Below the pieces are notes generated by a model. The model searched no databases. It was not told the DNA's origin and saw only the letters and a list, made by a program, of their open reading frames with translations. The position numbers and the translations under genes are program-made. Source: Hoeflea prorocentri (GTDB lineage Bacteria > Pseudomonadota > Alphaproteobacteria > Rhizobiales > Rhizobiaceae). From it: 64,000 nt of DNA. This document shows, piece after piece, positions 51,256 through 61,617 of this stretch (positions within the stretch are counted from its first letter, which is position 1; each line of letters begins with the position of its first letter). Where the stretch lies: the NCBI RefSeq assembly GCF_027944115.1, contig NZ_JAPJZI010000001.1, forward strand, positions 3,782,001-3,846,000, read 5' to 3'.

Positions 51256-52533
51256 CTATTCGAAGACAGCGCTCGGATTGTCCAGGCTGTCGGAGCCTTC
51301 GAATTCGAGCTTGTCGATGTTGAGCGCAGCAACAGCACGTTCAATAGACTTGGTCTGCTTGACCAGCGCGTCGATTGCCGCCTGAACGCGTGCATTGCCT
51401 TCCTTGTTGCCTTCGGCGATCTGCTGATCATAGGCTTCTCCGCCTTCGGCGGCGTCTGCTATGGCCTGCATGGCTTTGACCGTTGCGGAGATATCGTCGC
51501 GAAGCTCCCTGTCGGCATCGGCCTGCGCCGCCTTGACCATGTCGGAGACCGAAGGGCCGCTGACGACCTTACCGTCGGTGCGGGTGTAGGATCCTTCATA
51601 GACATTGCGGATGCCGATCACATCGTAGAGATGGGAAATGTGGGTGTTGTCGGAGAAGCAATCGTGCTCTTCTTCCGGATCATGCAGCAACAGGCCGAGC
51701 TTCATCCGCTCGCCGGCAAGTTCGCCATAGGAGAGCGAGCCCATGCCGGTCAGAATGCGCACAATGCCCTCTTGAACATCGCCTTCCATGACGGCCGCGC
51801 GGGCTTCGCCGTCCGTCCGCCAGTTGGCGACCATTTCTTCAAGATCGTCAACAAGAAGGTTGGCTGCGGCACCAAGATACTCGGCCCGCCGGGCACAGTT
51901 GCCACCGGTGCAATTCTTCTCATCGAAATCGGTGTAAGGACGGTTGCCGGCACCCGGCCCCGTGCCGTTCAGGTCCTGACCCCATAAAAGGAACTCGATA
52001 GCGTGATAGCCGGTGGCGACATTCGCCTCGACTTCACCGACCTCGTGCAACTCGCCTGAGAGAAGTTGCGGCGTGATGGTGCTGGCGTCAATCGTGTCGC
52101 CGCCCAATGTCAGCTTGGGGTTGGCGATGACATTCGCCGTATAGAGCGGGTTGAGGTCCGATTCGCCGCCATAGCTTGCATCGACATAGTCGATCAGACC
52201 CTCATCGAGCGGCCAGGCATTCACCCGGCCCTCCCAATCATCAACGATCGGATTGCCGAAACGGTAGGCTTCGGTCTGCTGGTAGGGAATACGCGCCGCA
52301 AGCCATGCTTCACGCGCTTTTTTCATGGTTGCTTCTGACGGGTCGGCCACCAGCGCACCCACGGCAACTTCCAATGCCTTCGCGGCGATCAGTGAGTCCT
52401 CGTAGTTGGCTTCAGCGATGTCGGCGTAAGTTGTCAGGACCGCCTTGCCGTCGACATCCGCATATGCCGGGTTAGCAGCGACGACCAGCGCCAAGGGCGC
52501 CACGGCCGCGAATTTCTTCAATTCATCAAACAT
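51256..52533 (-). CDS. Imelysin-family iron-regulated periplasmic protein (M75)
   Basis: This 425-residue protein has a signal peptide ending 'NPAYA' and the imelysin motif 'GYHAIEFLLWGQD' with His177 and Glu180 (G-x-H-x-x-E). Imelysin proteins are induced under iron limitation and probably take part in periplasmic iron handling; the old label of insulin-cleaving protease is doubtful for this branch. ATG 52533 starts the two-gene unit. In other alphaproteobacteria a second imelysin and a DUF1513 gene often follow; they are missing here. Confidence 0.9.
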   Translation of the reverse strand: MFDELKKFAAVAPLALVVAANPAYADVDGKAVLTTYADIAEANYEDSLIAAKALEVAVGALVADPSEATMKKAREAWLAARIPYQQTEAYRFGNPIVDDWEGRVNAWPLDEGLIDYVDASYGGESDLNPLYTANVIANPKLTLGGDTIDASTITPQLLSGELHEVGEVEANVATGYHAIEFLLWGQDLNGTGPGAGNRPYTDFDEKNCTGGNCARRAEYLGAAANLLVDDLEEMVANWRTDGEARAAVMEGDVQEGIVRILTGMGSLSYGELAGERMKLGLLLHDPEEEHDCFSDNTHISHLYDVIGIRNVYEGSYTRTDGKVVSGPSVSDMVKAAQADADRELRDDISATVKAMQAIADAAEGGEAYDQQIAEGNKEGNARVQAAIDALVKQTKSIERAVAALNIDKLEFEGSDSLDNPSAVFE

Positions 52534-52661
52534 CGGGTGCTCCGGTTGTTACCTGTCTGCCAATTTGAATGTTTCCGCCGCGCAAACGGCCTGCGCTTCA
52601 GTGCAATACCGTTGCAATCGCGGTTGCTGCCTGTAAAACGCCATTATACATGATTGTCAAA

Positions 52662-52714
52662 CTCTATTTTAGAGAAATGACGTAAATTCAATAGTTTATA
52701 TCAATTCTAAATTG
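52662..52714. promoter_or_regulatory. Two small palindromes upstream of imelysin
   Basis: CTCTATTTTAGAG (52662-52674) and CAATTCTAAATTG (52702-52714) are perfect 13-base inverted repeats in an AT-rich stretch upstream of imelysin. They could be sites for an iron regulator such as Irr or Fur, but neither is a clear match to a consensus I can vouch for. Confidence 0.35.
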
Positions 52715-52718
52715 CTGG

Positions 52719-52970
52719 AGGCAGGAATTCGCGGCCAATGTATCGGGATATACCGCCTCCGTAATGACGGTCAAAACCTGGTTGAAGTCCTATCCGGAAG
52801 GCACGCCCGCCGTGATTGATGCGCTGGCGCGTTGCTCTGTTGGCGGATTGCTCAAGAAGGCCAGCCACGGCATGGCCTCGATCCGCCTCATGGCCACAAA
52901 TCATCTGGCAGACCGGGTCAAGCCCGGGCTGCGCCGGCTGTATCCTTTTGTGAGCGCTGCGTCCTAGCCG
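52719..52970 (+). pseudogene. Truncated fadD 5' fragment (scar)
   Basis: From about 52719 to 52862 this matches the leader and first 45 codons of the intact acyl-CoA ligase at 54165-54309. The shared protein words are 'WLKSYPEGTPA' and 'SVGGL' followed by K-K-A. The position of the fadD start codon is no longer ATG. After 'KKAS' the frame goes on for about 30 unrelated residues to a stop at 52965-52967. There is no ligase domain, so it cannot be functional as such. It lies head-to-tail with intact fadD, with the glycine-zipper / PG-binding pair between them. Confidence 0.75.
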
Positions 52971-53239
52971 CGCACTTTCTTGATGATGATGCCGACGATG
53001 ATCTGCACGATTGCACCGGCGATGCCGCCGCCCACGAGATCCGCGGCCAGAGCCCCGATGTCGATCCCGCTGGAAGCCGCGCCGCCGATCAAGCCGTCAA
53101 GCAACTGCCCTCCCGCAAGGCCGCCTACCGCGCCGGCAATCAGATTGCCGACATTGCCCATATCGGAACCCGATACCACTTTTCCACCGGCAGTTCCGCC
53201 CACGGCGCCGCCAATAATCTGTGCCAGAATCTGTTCCAT
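52964..53239 (-). CDS. Small glycine-zipper membrane protein
   Basis: This 91-residue protein is almost entirely hydrophobic or glycine-rich, with repeated G-x3-G spacing ('GGAVGGTAGGK', 'GAVGGLAGGQLLDGLIGG') and a C-terminal helix ending in 'KKVRG'. It probably inserts in a membrane and oligomerises. It resembles small proteins of the GlsB or glycine-zipper type, but I would not name a function. It follows the PG-binding gene by 29 bases and is likely co-transcribed. Confidence 0.7.
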   Translation of the reverse strand: MEQILAQIIGGAVGGTAGGKVVSGSDMGNVGNLIAGAVGGLAGGQLLDGLIGGAASSGIDIGALAADLVGGGIAGAIVQIIVGIIIKKVRG

Positions 53240-53268
53240 AGTGCACCTCTATGTTTTGTTGCGGCCGG

Positions 53269-53817
53269 TCAGGAGAACCAGCCCTTAACCCGGCCCCAAA
53301 CGGATTTTGACGGCGCGGTTTCCGTGGCCGATCCCTCAATCGGCTGAGCGCCCTTGATCTCGGGAAGCGGCTCGCTTTCAAAGTGTTCCTCGTCAGCCCG
53401 CACCTCGGCATTTGCAACAGTGGCGGCGCTGAACTCACCGGAAAAGGATGCCATCTTGGCCAGCGTCAGCGGGCCAGCCATGCCGTCGGCGGCAAGCCCG
53501 TTCGCTGACTGAAAATCCATGACAGCCTTCTTTGTTCCTGCGCCGAATATGCCGTCGGCGCCGATGCCAAGTTCGCTTTGCAGTTTCTTGACCGCCGCGC
53601 CGCGTGAGCCAACGCGAAGCAGAACAAGTTCGTGCAGTCCCATCGCCGTAAATGTGTCGGGGCCGGCGATGCCGTCCACAGCGAGGCCATTCGATTTCTG
53701 GAACTCCTTGACTGCTTTCTCGGTTCCCGGCCCAAAAATACCGTCACTGTCGATACCAAGCTTTTCCTGCAACCGCTTGACCGGAGCCCCACTCAAACCA
53801 CGTCTCAAAATAGACAT
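53269..53817 (-). CDS. Protein with two peptidoglycan-binding domains
   Basis: This 182-residue protein holds two PG_binding_1 repeats: 'VKRLQEKLGIDSDGIFGPGT' (about residues 13-32) and 'VKKLQSELGIGADGIFGAGT' (about 75-94), each followed by 'AV..FQ..NGL..DG..G'. A tail of about 60 acidic residues ends in 'VWGRVKGWFS', which may be amphipathic. There is no signal peptide, which is unusual for a cell-wall binder; export by another route or an intracellular role are both open. It pairs with the glycine-zipper protein. Confidence 0.82.
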   Translation of the reverse strand: MSILRRGLSGAPVKRLQEKLGIDSDGIFGPGTEKAVKEFQKSNGLAVDGIAGPDTFTAMGLHELVLLRVGSRGAAVKKLQSELGIGADGIFGAGTKKAVMDFQSANGLAADGMAGPLTLAKMASFSGEFSAATVANAEVRADEEHFESEPLPEIKGAQPIEGSATETAPSKSVWGRVKGWFS

Positions 53818-54037
53818 ACAGACACCTCTCCCTGCAAATTGGCAATTACGCTGATATTACTTACTACTTCGCGTCGATATTGCTTACCGGTCAACTATAA
53901 CGATTTGTTTCACTGTATTTCTCTGTGGAAATCAGCGGTTTAATTTCAAACACTGCTTCACATGCTAAATAGATACAAGCAGCGGCGGCGCAGCAGCCAT
54001 GCCCGATGCCCCTCCATGCGCTCGAGATTATTCTTAC

Positions 54038-54049
54038 TTTTACGTAAAA
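54038..54049. promoter_or_regulatory. Perfect palindrome in the fadD upstream region
   Basis: TTTTACGTAAAA lies in the 358-base divergent gap between the PG-binding gene and fadD. It may be an operator for a fatty-acid-responsive regulator. The rest of the gap is AT-rich (53820-53990), as expected for promoters, and holds no gene. Confidence 0.35.
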
Positions 54050-54175
54050 TGGCACTTGCGCCGGAATGTGGCTGACAATAAATCAGGAAGCTAGGGAGCC
54101 GTGTCTGGAGAGAGCCGCAATATCGGCCGGACATGGAAGAACATTCAAGCGCACAAGCGCCGCCGGGAGGAGTTC

Positions 54176-55900
54176 ATGACAACTGCATCGGGAAAAACCG
54201 CATCCGCATCGGCGGAAAAGATCTGGCTGAAATCCTATCCGGAAGGCACGCCGGCGGAGATTGATACGCTGGAGCATTCCTCCGTCGGCGGACTCATCAA
54301 GAAAGCCTGCACGGACAATGCGCCGCGTCCCGCCTATACCTGCATGGGCAAGACCATCACCTATGGCGAACTGGACACCTATGCCAGCCAGGTTGGCGCA
54401 TGGCTGCAATCGCTCGGCCTTGAAAAGGGCGACCGTGTCGCAATCATGATGCCGAACATCCTGCAATATCCGATTGCGGCGGCGGCGGTGCTGCAGGCCG
54501 GTTATGTGGTGGTCAACGTCAACCCGCTCTACACGCCGCGCGAACTGGAACACCAGCTCAAGGACTCGGGCGCCAAGGCGATCTTCATCCTAGAAAACTT
54601 CGCCGTGACCCTTCAGCAGGTCGTCGGCAATACGGACGTCAAACATGTCTGTGTCGCCACGATGGGCGACATGATGGGACTGAAGGGCCTGCTTGTGAAT
54701 TTCGTCGTAAGGCGGGTCAAGAAAATGGTTCCCGACTGGTCCCTGCCCGGACATGTGCCGTTCAAGGCCGCGCTCGCGGCAGGGGCGGGCATGAGCTTCA
54801 AGCCGGCGGATTGCGGGCCTGACGACGTCGCATTTCTGCAATATACCGGTGGCACCACGGGCGTTTCCAAGGGCGCGACCCTGAGCAACCGCAATATCCT
54901 GTCGAACGCGGCGCAGAACCATGTCTGGCTTGAGGCGCTCAAGCGCAAAGAGAAACTGCCGGACCAGCTTGTCTATATCTGCTGCCTGCCGCTCTACCAT
55001 ATCTTCGCGCTTACGGTGAACGCCATCATGGGCATGGACCAGGGCGCCCACAATGTCCTGATCCCGAACCCGCGCGACATTCCGGGCTTCGTCAAGGAAC
55101 TCGGCAAATACGAGTATCACGTGCTGCCCGGCCTCAACACGCTGTTCAATGCGCTGCTGGCCAATGAGGACTTCCGTAAACTCGATTTCTCCGCCTTGAA
55201 GCTGACGCTTGGCGGCGGCATGGCCGTGCAACGGCCGGTCGCGGAGCGTTGGAGAGACCTGACCGGCTGTTCGATTTCGGAGGGCTACGGGCTTTCCGAA
55301 ACCTCTCCCGTTGCCACGGCCAACCGCTTTGACGGCGACGGTGAATTCTCCGGTTCAATCGGCCTGCCGCTTCCCTCAACCGACATCGATATCCGCGACG
55401 ACGATGGCAAATCGCTGCCGCTTGGCGAGGTCGGCGAGATCTGCATCCGCGGACCGCAGGTCATGGTCGGTTACTGGAACCGGCCGGACGAGACGGCGAA
55501 GGTCATGACCGAGGACAATTTCTTCCGCTCCGGCGACATGGGCTATATGGACGAAGACGGCTATGTGCGCATTGTCGACCGCAAGAAGGACATGGTGCTT
55601 GTCTCCGGCTTCAACGTCTATCCGAATGAGGTTGAAGAAGTCGCCGTCAGTCATGACGGCATCCTGGAGGCGGCCGCGGTCGGCGTGCCGGACGAACACT
55701 CCGGTGAAGTGGTCAAGCTGTTCGTGGTCAAATCGGACCCTGCCCTTTCCGAAGCCGACGTGAAGAACTGGTGCAAGGACAAGCTGACCAACTACAAGCG
55801 TCCGAGATATATCGAATTCCGCGACGAATTGCCGAAGACCAATGTGGGCAAGATATTGCGCCGCGAACTGCGCGACGAGGATATCGCCAAATCGGCCTGA
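54176..55900 (+). CDS. fadD: Long-chain fatty acid-CoA ligase
   Basis: This 574-residue adenylate-forming enzyme has the AMP-binding loop 'YTGGTTGVSKGA', 'GYGLSETSP' as the second motif and 'VDRKKDMVLVSGFNVYPNEVEEV' features near the hinge; 'KTNVGKILRREL' gives the catalytic C-terminal Lys. It activates long-chain fatty acids to CoA thioesters for beta-oxidation. ATG 54176 is preceded by GGGAGGAG; the open frame back to 54101 is not needed. A terminator follows the stop. Confidence 0.93.
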   Translation: MTTASGKTASASAEKIWLKSYPEGTPAEIDTLEHSSVGGLIKKACTDNAPRPAYTCMGKTITYGELDTYASQVGAWLQSLGLEKGDRVAIMMPNILQYPIAAAAVLQAGYVVVNVNPLYTPRELEHQLKDSGAKAIFILENFAVTLQQVVGNTDVKHVCVATMGDMMGLKGLLVNFVVRRVKKMVPDWSLPGHVPFKAALAAGAGMSFKPADCGPDDVAFLQYTGGTTGVSKGATLSNRNILSNAAQNHVWLEALKRKEKLPDQLVYICCLPLYHIFALTVNAIMGMDQGAHNVLIPNPRDIPGFVKELGKYEYHVLPGLNTLFNALLANEDFRKLDFSALKLTLGGGMAVQRPVAERWRDLTGCSISEGYGLSETSPVATANRFDGDGEFSGSIGLPLPSTDIDIRDDDGKSLPLGEVGEICIRGPQVMVGYWNRPDETAKVMTEDNFFRSGDMGYMDEDGYVRIVDRKKDMVLVSGFNVYPNEVEEVAVSHDGILEAAAVGVPDEHSGEVVKLFVVKSDPALSEADVKNWCKDKLTNYKRPRYIEFRDELPKTNVGKILRRELRDEDIAKSA

Positions 55901-55924
55901 GCGACGGCTTCATCCGAAACGAAC

Positions 55925-55950
55925 ACACCGGCGGCAACGCCGGTGTTTTC
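55925..55950 (+). terminator. fadD terminator
   Basis: ACACCGGCG pairs exactly with CGCCGGTGT across a GCAA tetraloop and is followed by TTTCGTTT. It begins 24 bases after the fadD stop. Confidence 0.85.
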
Positions 55951-56063
55951 GTTTGCGCCTCTGAATTGGCATCACGGCTGCCCGCCCAAACGCGTGGTGT
56001 CTTGAACCCGGAGCGCTGCGGTGGCATGTATGCCACTGATCTGCCAACGCCACAGGACTTCCT

Positions 56064-57689
56064 ATGATCCCCGATATCAGGCAATCCTTCCTGAAACTGC
56101 AGAGCAGATACGCCGGTTCCGCGCCGATGAACATGCGCGACGCGTTTGAGCAGGAGCCAGACCGCTTCAAGCAGTTTTCCGCGCGGCTTGACGATCTGCT
56201 GCTCGACTATTCAAAATGCGCGGTGGATGAGCAGACCATGGCGCTGCTTGAGGGTATCGCCAAAGAGGCAAAGCTTGAAGACAAGCGCGATGCCATGTTT
56301 GCCGGCGCGCATATCAATGCAACGGAGGACCGGGCGGTCCTGCACACGGCGCTGCGCAACCGGTCGGATGAGGCAGTCCATGATGACGGACACAATGTCA
56401 TGCCGGATATCCGCGCGGTGCTGGAGGCGATGGGCGCCTTTTGCGACGGTGTTCGGGGCGGCACAATCACCGGTTCGACGGGGAAAAAAATAACCGACAT
56501 TGTCAATATCGGCATTGGCGGCTCGGACCTCGGCCCGGCCATGACCTGCCTTGCCCTCGCGCCCTATTGCGACGGGCCCCGGACGCATTTCGTCTCCAAC
56601 ATTGACGGCGCGCATATCGCCGACACGCTTGCCGGGCTGACACCGGAGACAACGCTGGTGATCATCGCCTCCAAGACGTTCACGACCGTTGAGACCATGA
56701 CCAATGCTGCCACCGCGCGCAAATGGATCGCCGATACGCTGGGCGACGACGCGGTCGGCGAACATTTTGCAGCCGTTTCGACCGCGCTCGACAAGGTCGC
56801 GGCCTTTGGCATTCCTCAAGACCGGGTCTTCGGCTTTTGGGATTTTGTCGGTGGGCGCTACTCCATCTGGTCTGCCATCGGTCTGCCGCTGATGCTGGAG
56901 ATCGGCCCGCAGCGGTTTGGTGAATTCCTTCAGGGCGCGCATGATCTCGACCGGCATTTCCAGACAGCGCCGACACGTGAGAACCTGCCGATGCTGCTCG
57001 GACTCATCGGGTTTTTCCACCGGGCCGTCTGTGGTTTCACCTCGCGCGCCGTGATCCCTTACGACCAGCGCCTGTCGCGCCTGCCCGCCTATCTGCAGCA
57101 GCTCGATATGGAATCAAACGGCAAGGGCGTGACGATGGACGGGTCGGCGCTCGATGGTCCGTCGGGGCCGCTGGTGTGGGGCGAGCCGGGCACCAACAGC
57201 CAGCACGCTTTCTTCCAGCTCCTGCATCAGGGAACCGATATCATCCCGGTTGAGTTCATCATTGCGGCCAGGGGTCATGAGACGGGCCTGAAACGCCAGC
57301 ATGACCTGCTTGTCGCCAACTGCCTGGCGCAGTCCGAAGCGCTTATGCGCGGACGCACACTCGATGAAGCACGCGCGCAGATGGAGGCCAAGGGAGCCGA
57401 TACCGCGCTGGCGGCGCACCGAGTCTTCGCCGGCAACCGCCCGTCGCTGACCCTCGTTCACCGGCAGCTTGATCCCTATACGCTTGGCCGCCTGATCGCG
57501 CTTTACGAACACAGGGTCTTTGTCGAAGCCCAGCTTATTGGCATCAACGCGTTCGATCAATGGGGCGTCGAACTCGGCAAGGAACTCGCGACAGCGCTGT
57601 TGCCTGTCGTTGAGGGCAAGGAAGATGCTGCTGGTCACGATAGTTCAACCGCAGGGCTGGTTGATTTTATTCAGGCCGAACAGGGTTGA
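56064..57689 (+). CDS. pgi: Glucose-6-phosphate isomerase
   Basis: This 541-residue enzyme interconverts glucose 6-phosphate and fructose 6-phosphate. It has '[11 protein letters not shown]' in the sugar-phosphate site, '[14 protein letters not shown]', the family signature '[18 protein letters not shown]'-type segment with 'GEPGTNSQH' and the catalytic Lys/His near 'LHQGTD'. The start ATG 56064 gives the normal family length. It is preceded by the fadD terminator and is followed by a convergent gene, so it forms its own unit. Confidence 0.95.
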   Translation: MIPDIRQSFLKLQSRYAGSAPMNMRDAFEQEPDRFKQFSARLDDLLLDYSKCAVDEQTMALLEGIAKEAKLEDKRDAMFAGAHINATEDRAVLHTALRNRSDEAVHDDGHNVMPDIRAVLEAMGAFCDGVRGGTITGSTGKKITDIVNIGIGGSDLGPAMTCLALAPYCDGPRTHFVSNIDGAHIADTLAGLTPETTLVIIASKTFTTVETMTNAATARKWIADTLGDDAVGEHFAAVSTALDKVAAFGIPQDRVFGFWDFVGGRYSIWSAIGLPLMLEIGPQRFGEFLQGAHDLDRHFQTAPTRENLPMLLGLIGFFHRAVCGFTSRAVIPYDQRLSRLPAYLQQLDMESNGKGVTMDGSALDGPSGPLVWGEPGTNSQHAFFQLLHQGTDIIPVEFIIAARGHETGLKRQHDLLVANCLAQSEALMRGRTLDEARAQMEAKGADTALAAHRVFAGNRPSLTLVHRQLDPYTLGRLIALYEHRVFVEAQLIGINAFDQWGVELGKELATALLPVVEGKEDAAGHDSSTAGLVDFIQAEQG

Positions 57690-57730
57690 AACCGGGTAAC
57701 GCCTGAGTTTCGAGACAACCGAATGAAGTG

Positions 57731-58354
57731 CTATTCGCCGGCCAAACGGTTGGGTATCAGCTTTGACCTCATCCAATGTGTCTCGCTTTGAACATGGTCA
57801 GCACGAACATATTTGCCCATCTTGGCGGACATGTCCGGTTCTTTGAAAGCATCTGCAGTTCGCACGACAAAACCTTCATGTTTCATCATATCCAGTGAGG
57901 CGATGATCTCATCAAACAGCTCGGGCTTGAACTCTCCTCTGTAAAGTAAGGGAACGGGCTTGATACCAAGTTCCTCGAAACATGACATTGAGGAATCCCA
58001 GGACTGCACTTCGTCGCCAATTATCCATGCGAAGCCCAAAAAATATGACTGCAGGTTCTCGTAGGAAACCGAGTGCCGAGCATAAAGATATTCTCCAACA
58101 ACACGTTCATCCTGTGAAAGACGTATTGAAACACCAGCGGCATAAGCTTTCAGCCAGTCGCGTGAAGGGTGATAACGGCTGTCAGGGCTTCGAGCATGCG
58201 TTCCTTCACGATGAATAGTTGTATTTTCACCATCCATCTTCTCGGTGATCACAACATCTTCAACCATAAGACCATCAAGCGAAGACATAACTTTGTCGTC
58301 GCTTGTCCGCCCCGGCGACGTCGGCAGATGATAAGTCCGTCCATACTTTCTCAT
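57731..58354 (-). CDS. Small RNA ligase-family protein
   Basis: This 207-residue protein has the nucleotidyltransferase motifs of RNA ligases: 'EKMDGEN' with lysine 39 as the AMP acceptor (motif I), 'EYLYARHS' (motif III-like), 'HEGFVVRT' (motif IV) and 'KYVRADH' (motif V). It would seal or cap RNA ends after self-adenylylation. It lacks the C-terminal domain of larger ligases. Composition is AT-richer than pgi and mmsA on either side, which suggests transfer. No partner such as a kinase-phosphatase or RtcB gene adjoins. Confidence 0.85.
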   Translation of the reverse strand: MRKYGRTYHLPTSPGRTSDDKVMSSLDGLMVEDVVITEKMDGENTTIHREGTHARSPDSRYHPSRDWLKAYAAGVSIRLSQDERVVGEYLYARHSVSYENLQSYFLGFAWIIGDEVQSWDSSMSCFEELGIKPVPLLYRGEFKPELFDEIIASLDMMKHEGFVVRTADAFKEPDMSAKMGKYVRADHVQSETHWMRSKLIPNRLAGE

Positions 58355-58412
58355 GAAATTGAAATAGCCTTTGTCCTAGCCGCCGGACAAGGCCTGCCCG
58401 AATTGACGGCGC

Positions 58413-58883
58413 CTAGGCCCGCTCCACGCGGCAATAGAAACAGTTGTTTGTGGCCGAGCGGATGTGGATGAAAGCAACGTCGGTGTCTTCGAATATCTGC
58501 TCGCAGGCCGCCACGATATCGGCCGTCGGGACCACCTTGCCGGTGCCGTAGCGGATCCGCTCGTCGCCGGTGTAACCGCGGACTATGAATTGCGGGCTGG
58601 CTTTCATTGCAGGCGGCAGTTCGCCGCTGTCCTCCAGCCGCTCGCACGCGTCGCCGCACAGGAAAATCGGACCCGTCTCAGTATAGGGGTTGACCGTCTC
58701 GAACGGCCGATGACCGAATTCGATGAACGTTGCGCCCTTTTTAACATTCTCAAGACAATGCCGGCACGGGACACCGCTCCCGTCGGAGATGCGGGCGGCG
58801 GGCTCCTGTGCGTTTGAATCGGGCAAACCCGCCTGAAGACGGCGGACGGTTTTGGTCGGAAGGGCTTTAAAGATGATGGACAT
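58413..58883 (-). CDS. DUF1203 protein
   Basis: This 156-residue protein matches DUF1203: 'CRHCLENVKKGATFIEFGHRPF' near residue 40 in pieces, 'CGDACERLED' and 'HIRSATNNCFYCRVER' at the end, with several paired Cys that may bind a metal. Function is unknown. It lies 58 bases before the RNA ligase start on the same strand, and could share its transcript. Confidence 0.78.
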   Translation of the reverse strand: MSIIFKALPTKTVRRLQAGLPDSNAQEPAARISDGSGVPCRHCLENVKKGATFIEFGHRPFETVNPYTETGPIFLCGDACERLEDSGELPPAMKASPQFIVRGYTGDERIRYGTGKVVPTADIVAACEQIFEDTDVAFIHIRSATNNCFYCRVERA

Positions 58884-58962
58884 GACGGCTCTCCTGTTTC
58901 GGTGGAGCCGATATGCGCCGTTCCCCGCAGCCGTGAAATCCGATTGTTGCTCTATAATCTCA

Positions 58963-58990
58963 AAAACAAACGCCCGCCGAAGGGCGGGCG
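58963..58990 (-). terminator. mmsA terminator
   Basis: On the minus strand CGCCCGCC pairs with GGCGGGCG across CTTC and is followed by TTTGTTTTT. It begins 28 bases after the mmsA stop. Confidence 0.85.
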
Positions 58991-59017
58991 CTCATCTCGC
59001 GGATATCGATCAGACGA

Positions 59018-60514
<1,497 letters not shown>

Positions 60515-60540
60515 TGAACACCTCCACAATTGACTGCCGG

Positions 60541-60600
60541 CATTGTGCGCTTTGGCCGGTGAAAATCAATGCGCAGACTATCGCAACCGTTGTGCGTATT
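60541..60600. promoter_or_regulatory. Divergent mmsA/LysR control region
   Basis: The word TGTGCG or TGCGCA occurs three times (60544, 60570, 60591) between the divergent starts, as expected for LysR binding sites upstream of a target. The match to T-N11-A is loose. Confidence 0.4.
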
Positions 60601-60642
60601 TTATAGTTCAGTCCGAATGGATGTGCGGCAGGGCAGATTAAT

Positions 60643-61524
60643 ATGAACTGGGACGACGTCAGAATTTTCCTCGCCGTCGCGCGGGCCGGTCAAATCCTTG
60701 CCGCCTCGCGCCGGCTGGAACTCAACCACGCGACCGTCGGACGCCGGGTGAGCGCGCTGGAAGCGTCACTCGGCTCAAAACTGCTGATCCGGCGAACCAA
60801 TGGCTGCGACCTGACGCCGGAGGGCGAAGCCTTTCTCCACGCAGCCGAACGTATGGAAGCGGAAATGCTGTCGGCGCGCGCCTCCGTCGGCATGACGGAT
60901 ATGGATGTTTCCGGCACGGTGCGGATCGGCGCGACGGATGGCTACGGAGTTTCGTTCCTGTCGCCGCGCCTCGGCAAGCTGGCGGCGCGCTATCCGGGCC
61001 TGAAGATACAGCTTGTGCCCGTGCCGCAAAGTTTTTCCCTGTCGCGCCGGGAAGCCGATATTCTGATTACCGTGGACCGGCCGGATGCCGGCCGACTGAT
61101 CACCCGCAAACTGGTCGACTATACGCTGGCGCTCTTTGCATCGAAGACCTATGCCGCCGAACACGGATTGCCGGAAAGCGAAGAGGCGCTCAAACAGCAC
61201 CGCCTTATCGGCTATGTAGAAGACCTCATCATCTCACCGCAATTGCACTACCGCTCCGAGTTCGCACGCAACTGGGAGTCGGATTTCGAGATATCGGCCG
61301 TCCTCGGTCAGGTCGAGGCGGTCCGGGCCGGCGCGGGCATCGGCATCCTGCACACGTTCCTTGCCCGGCCCCACAAGGACCTTGTTCCGGTCCTGCCGAA
61401 AAGACGCGTCGAGCGGAGCTACTGGATCGTCTATCACGAGAACCTGCGCGATATCCGAAGGGTCAAGGCCGTGGTTGATTTCATCGCGGAGGAGACGGAT
61501 CAGTCGAGAGATAAATTCGTTTGA
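60643..61524 (+). CDS. LysR-family regulator
   Basis: This 293-residue protein has the LysR helix-turn-helix in its first 60 residues ('FLAVARAGQILAASRRLELNHATVGRRVSALE' in shorter runs, then 'LLIRRTNGCDLTPEGE') and a periplasmic-binding-like effector domain. It is divergent from mmsA and is the likely activator of it. ATG 60643 is the natural family start. Confidence 0.9.
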   Translation: MNWDDVRIFLAVARAGQILAASRRLELNHATVGRRVSALEASLGSKLLIRRTNGCDLTPEGEAFLHAAERMEAEMLSARASVGMTDMDVSGTVRIGATDGYGVSFLSPRLGKLAARYPGLKIQLVPVPQSFSLSRREADILITVDRPDAGRLITRKLVDYTLALFASKTYAAEHGLPESEEALKQHRLIGYVEDLIISPQLHYRSEFARNWESDFEISAVLGQVEAVRAGAGIGILHTFLARPHKDLVPVLPKRRVERSYWIVYHENLRDIRRVKAVVDFIAEETDQSRDKFV

Positions 61525-61553
61525 TTTCCGGATCTTACTGCAGACTATGTTGC

Positions 61554-61608
61554 AGTGCAGCATTTTTATTGTGCGCAGAATGCTGCACTTATGCTGCGCA
61601 GCATTTTT
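61554..61608. terminator. Nested bidirectional terminator
   Basis: AGTGCAGCATT and AATGCTGCACT are exact 11-base arms (61554-61564, 61579-61589) with a 14-base loop. The perfect palindrome ATGCTGCGCAGCAT (61591-61604) follows, and TTTTT runs occur after GCAGCA twice. It lies between the convergent LysR and nspC genes. Confidence 0.7.
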
Positions 61609-61617
61609 GCAGCATTT

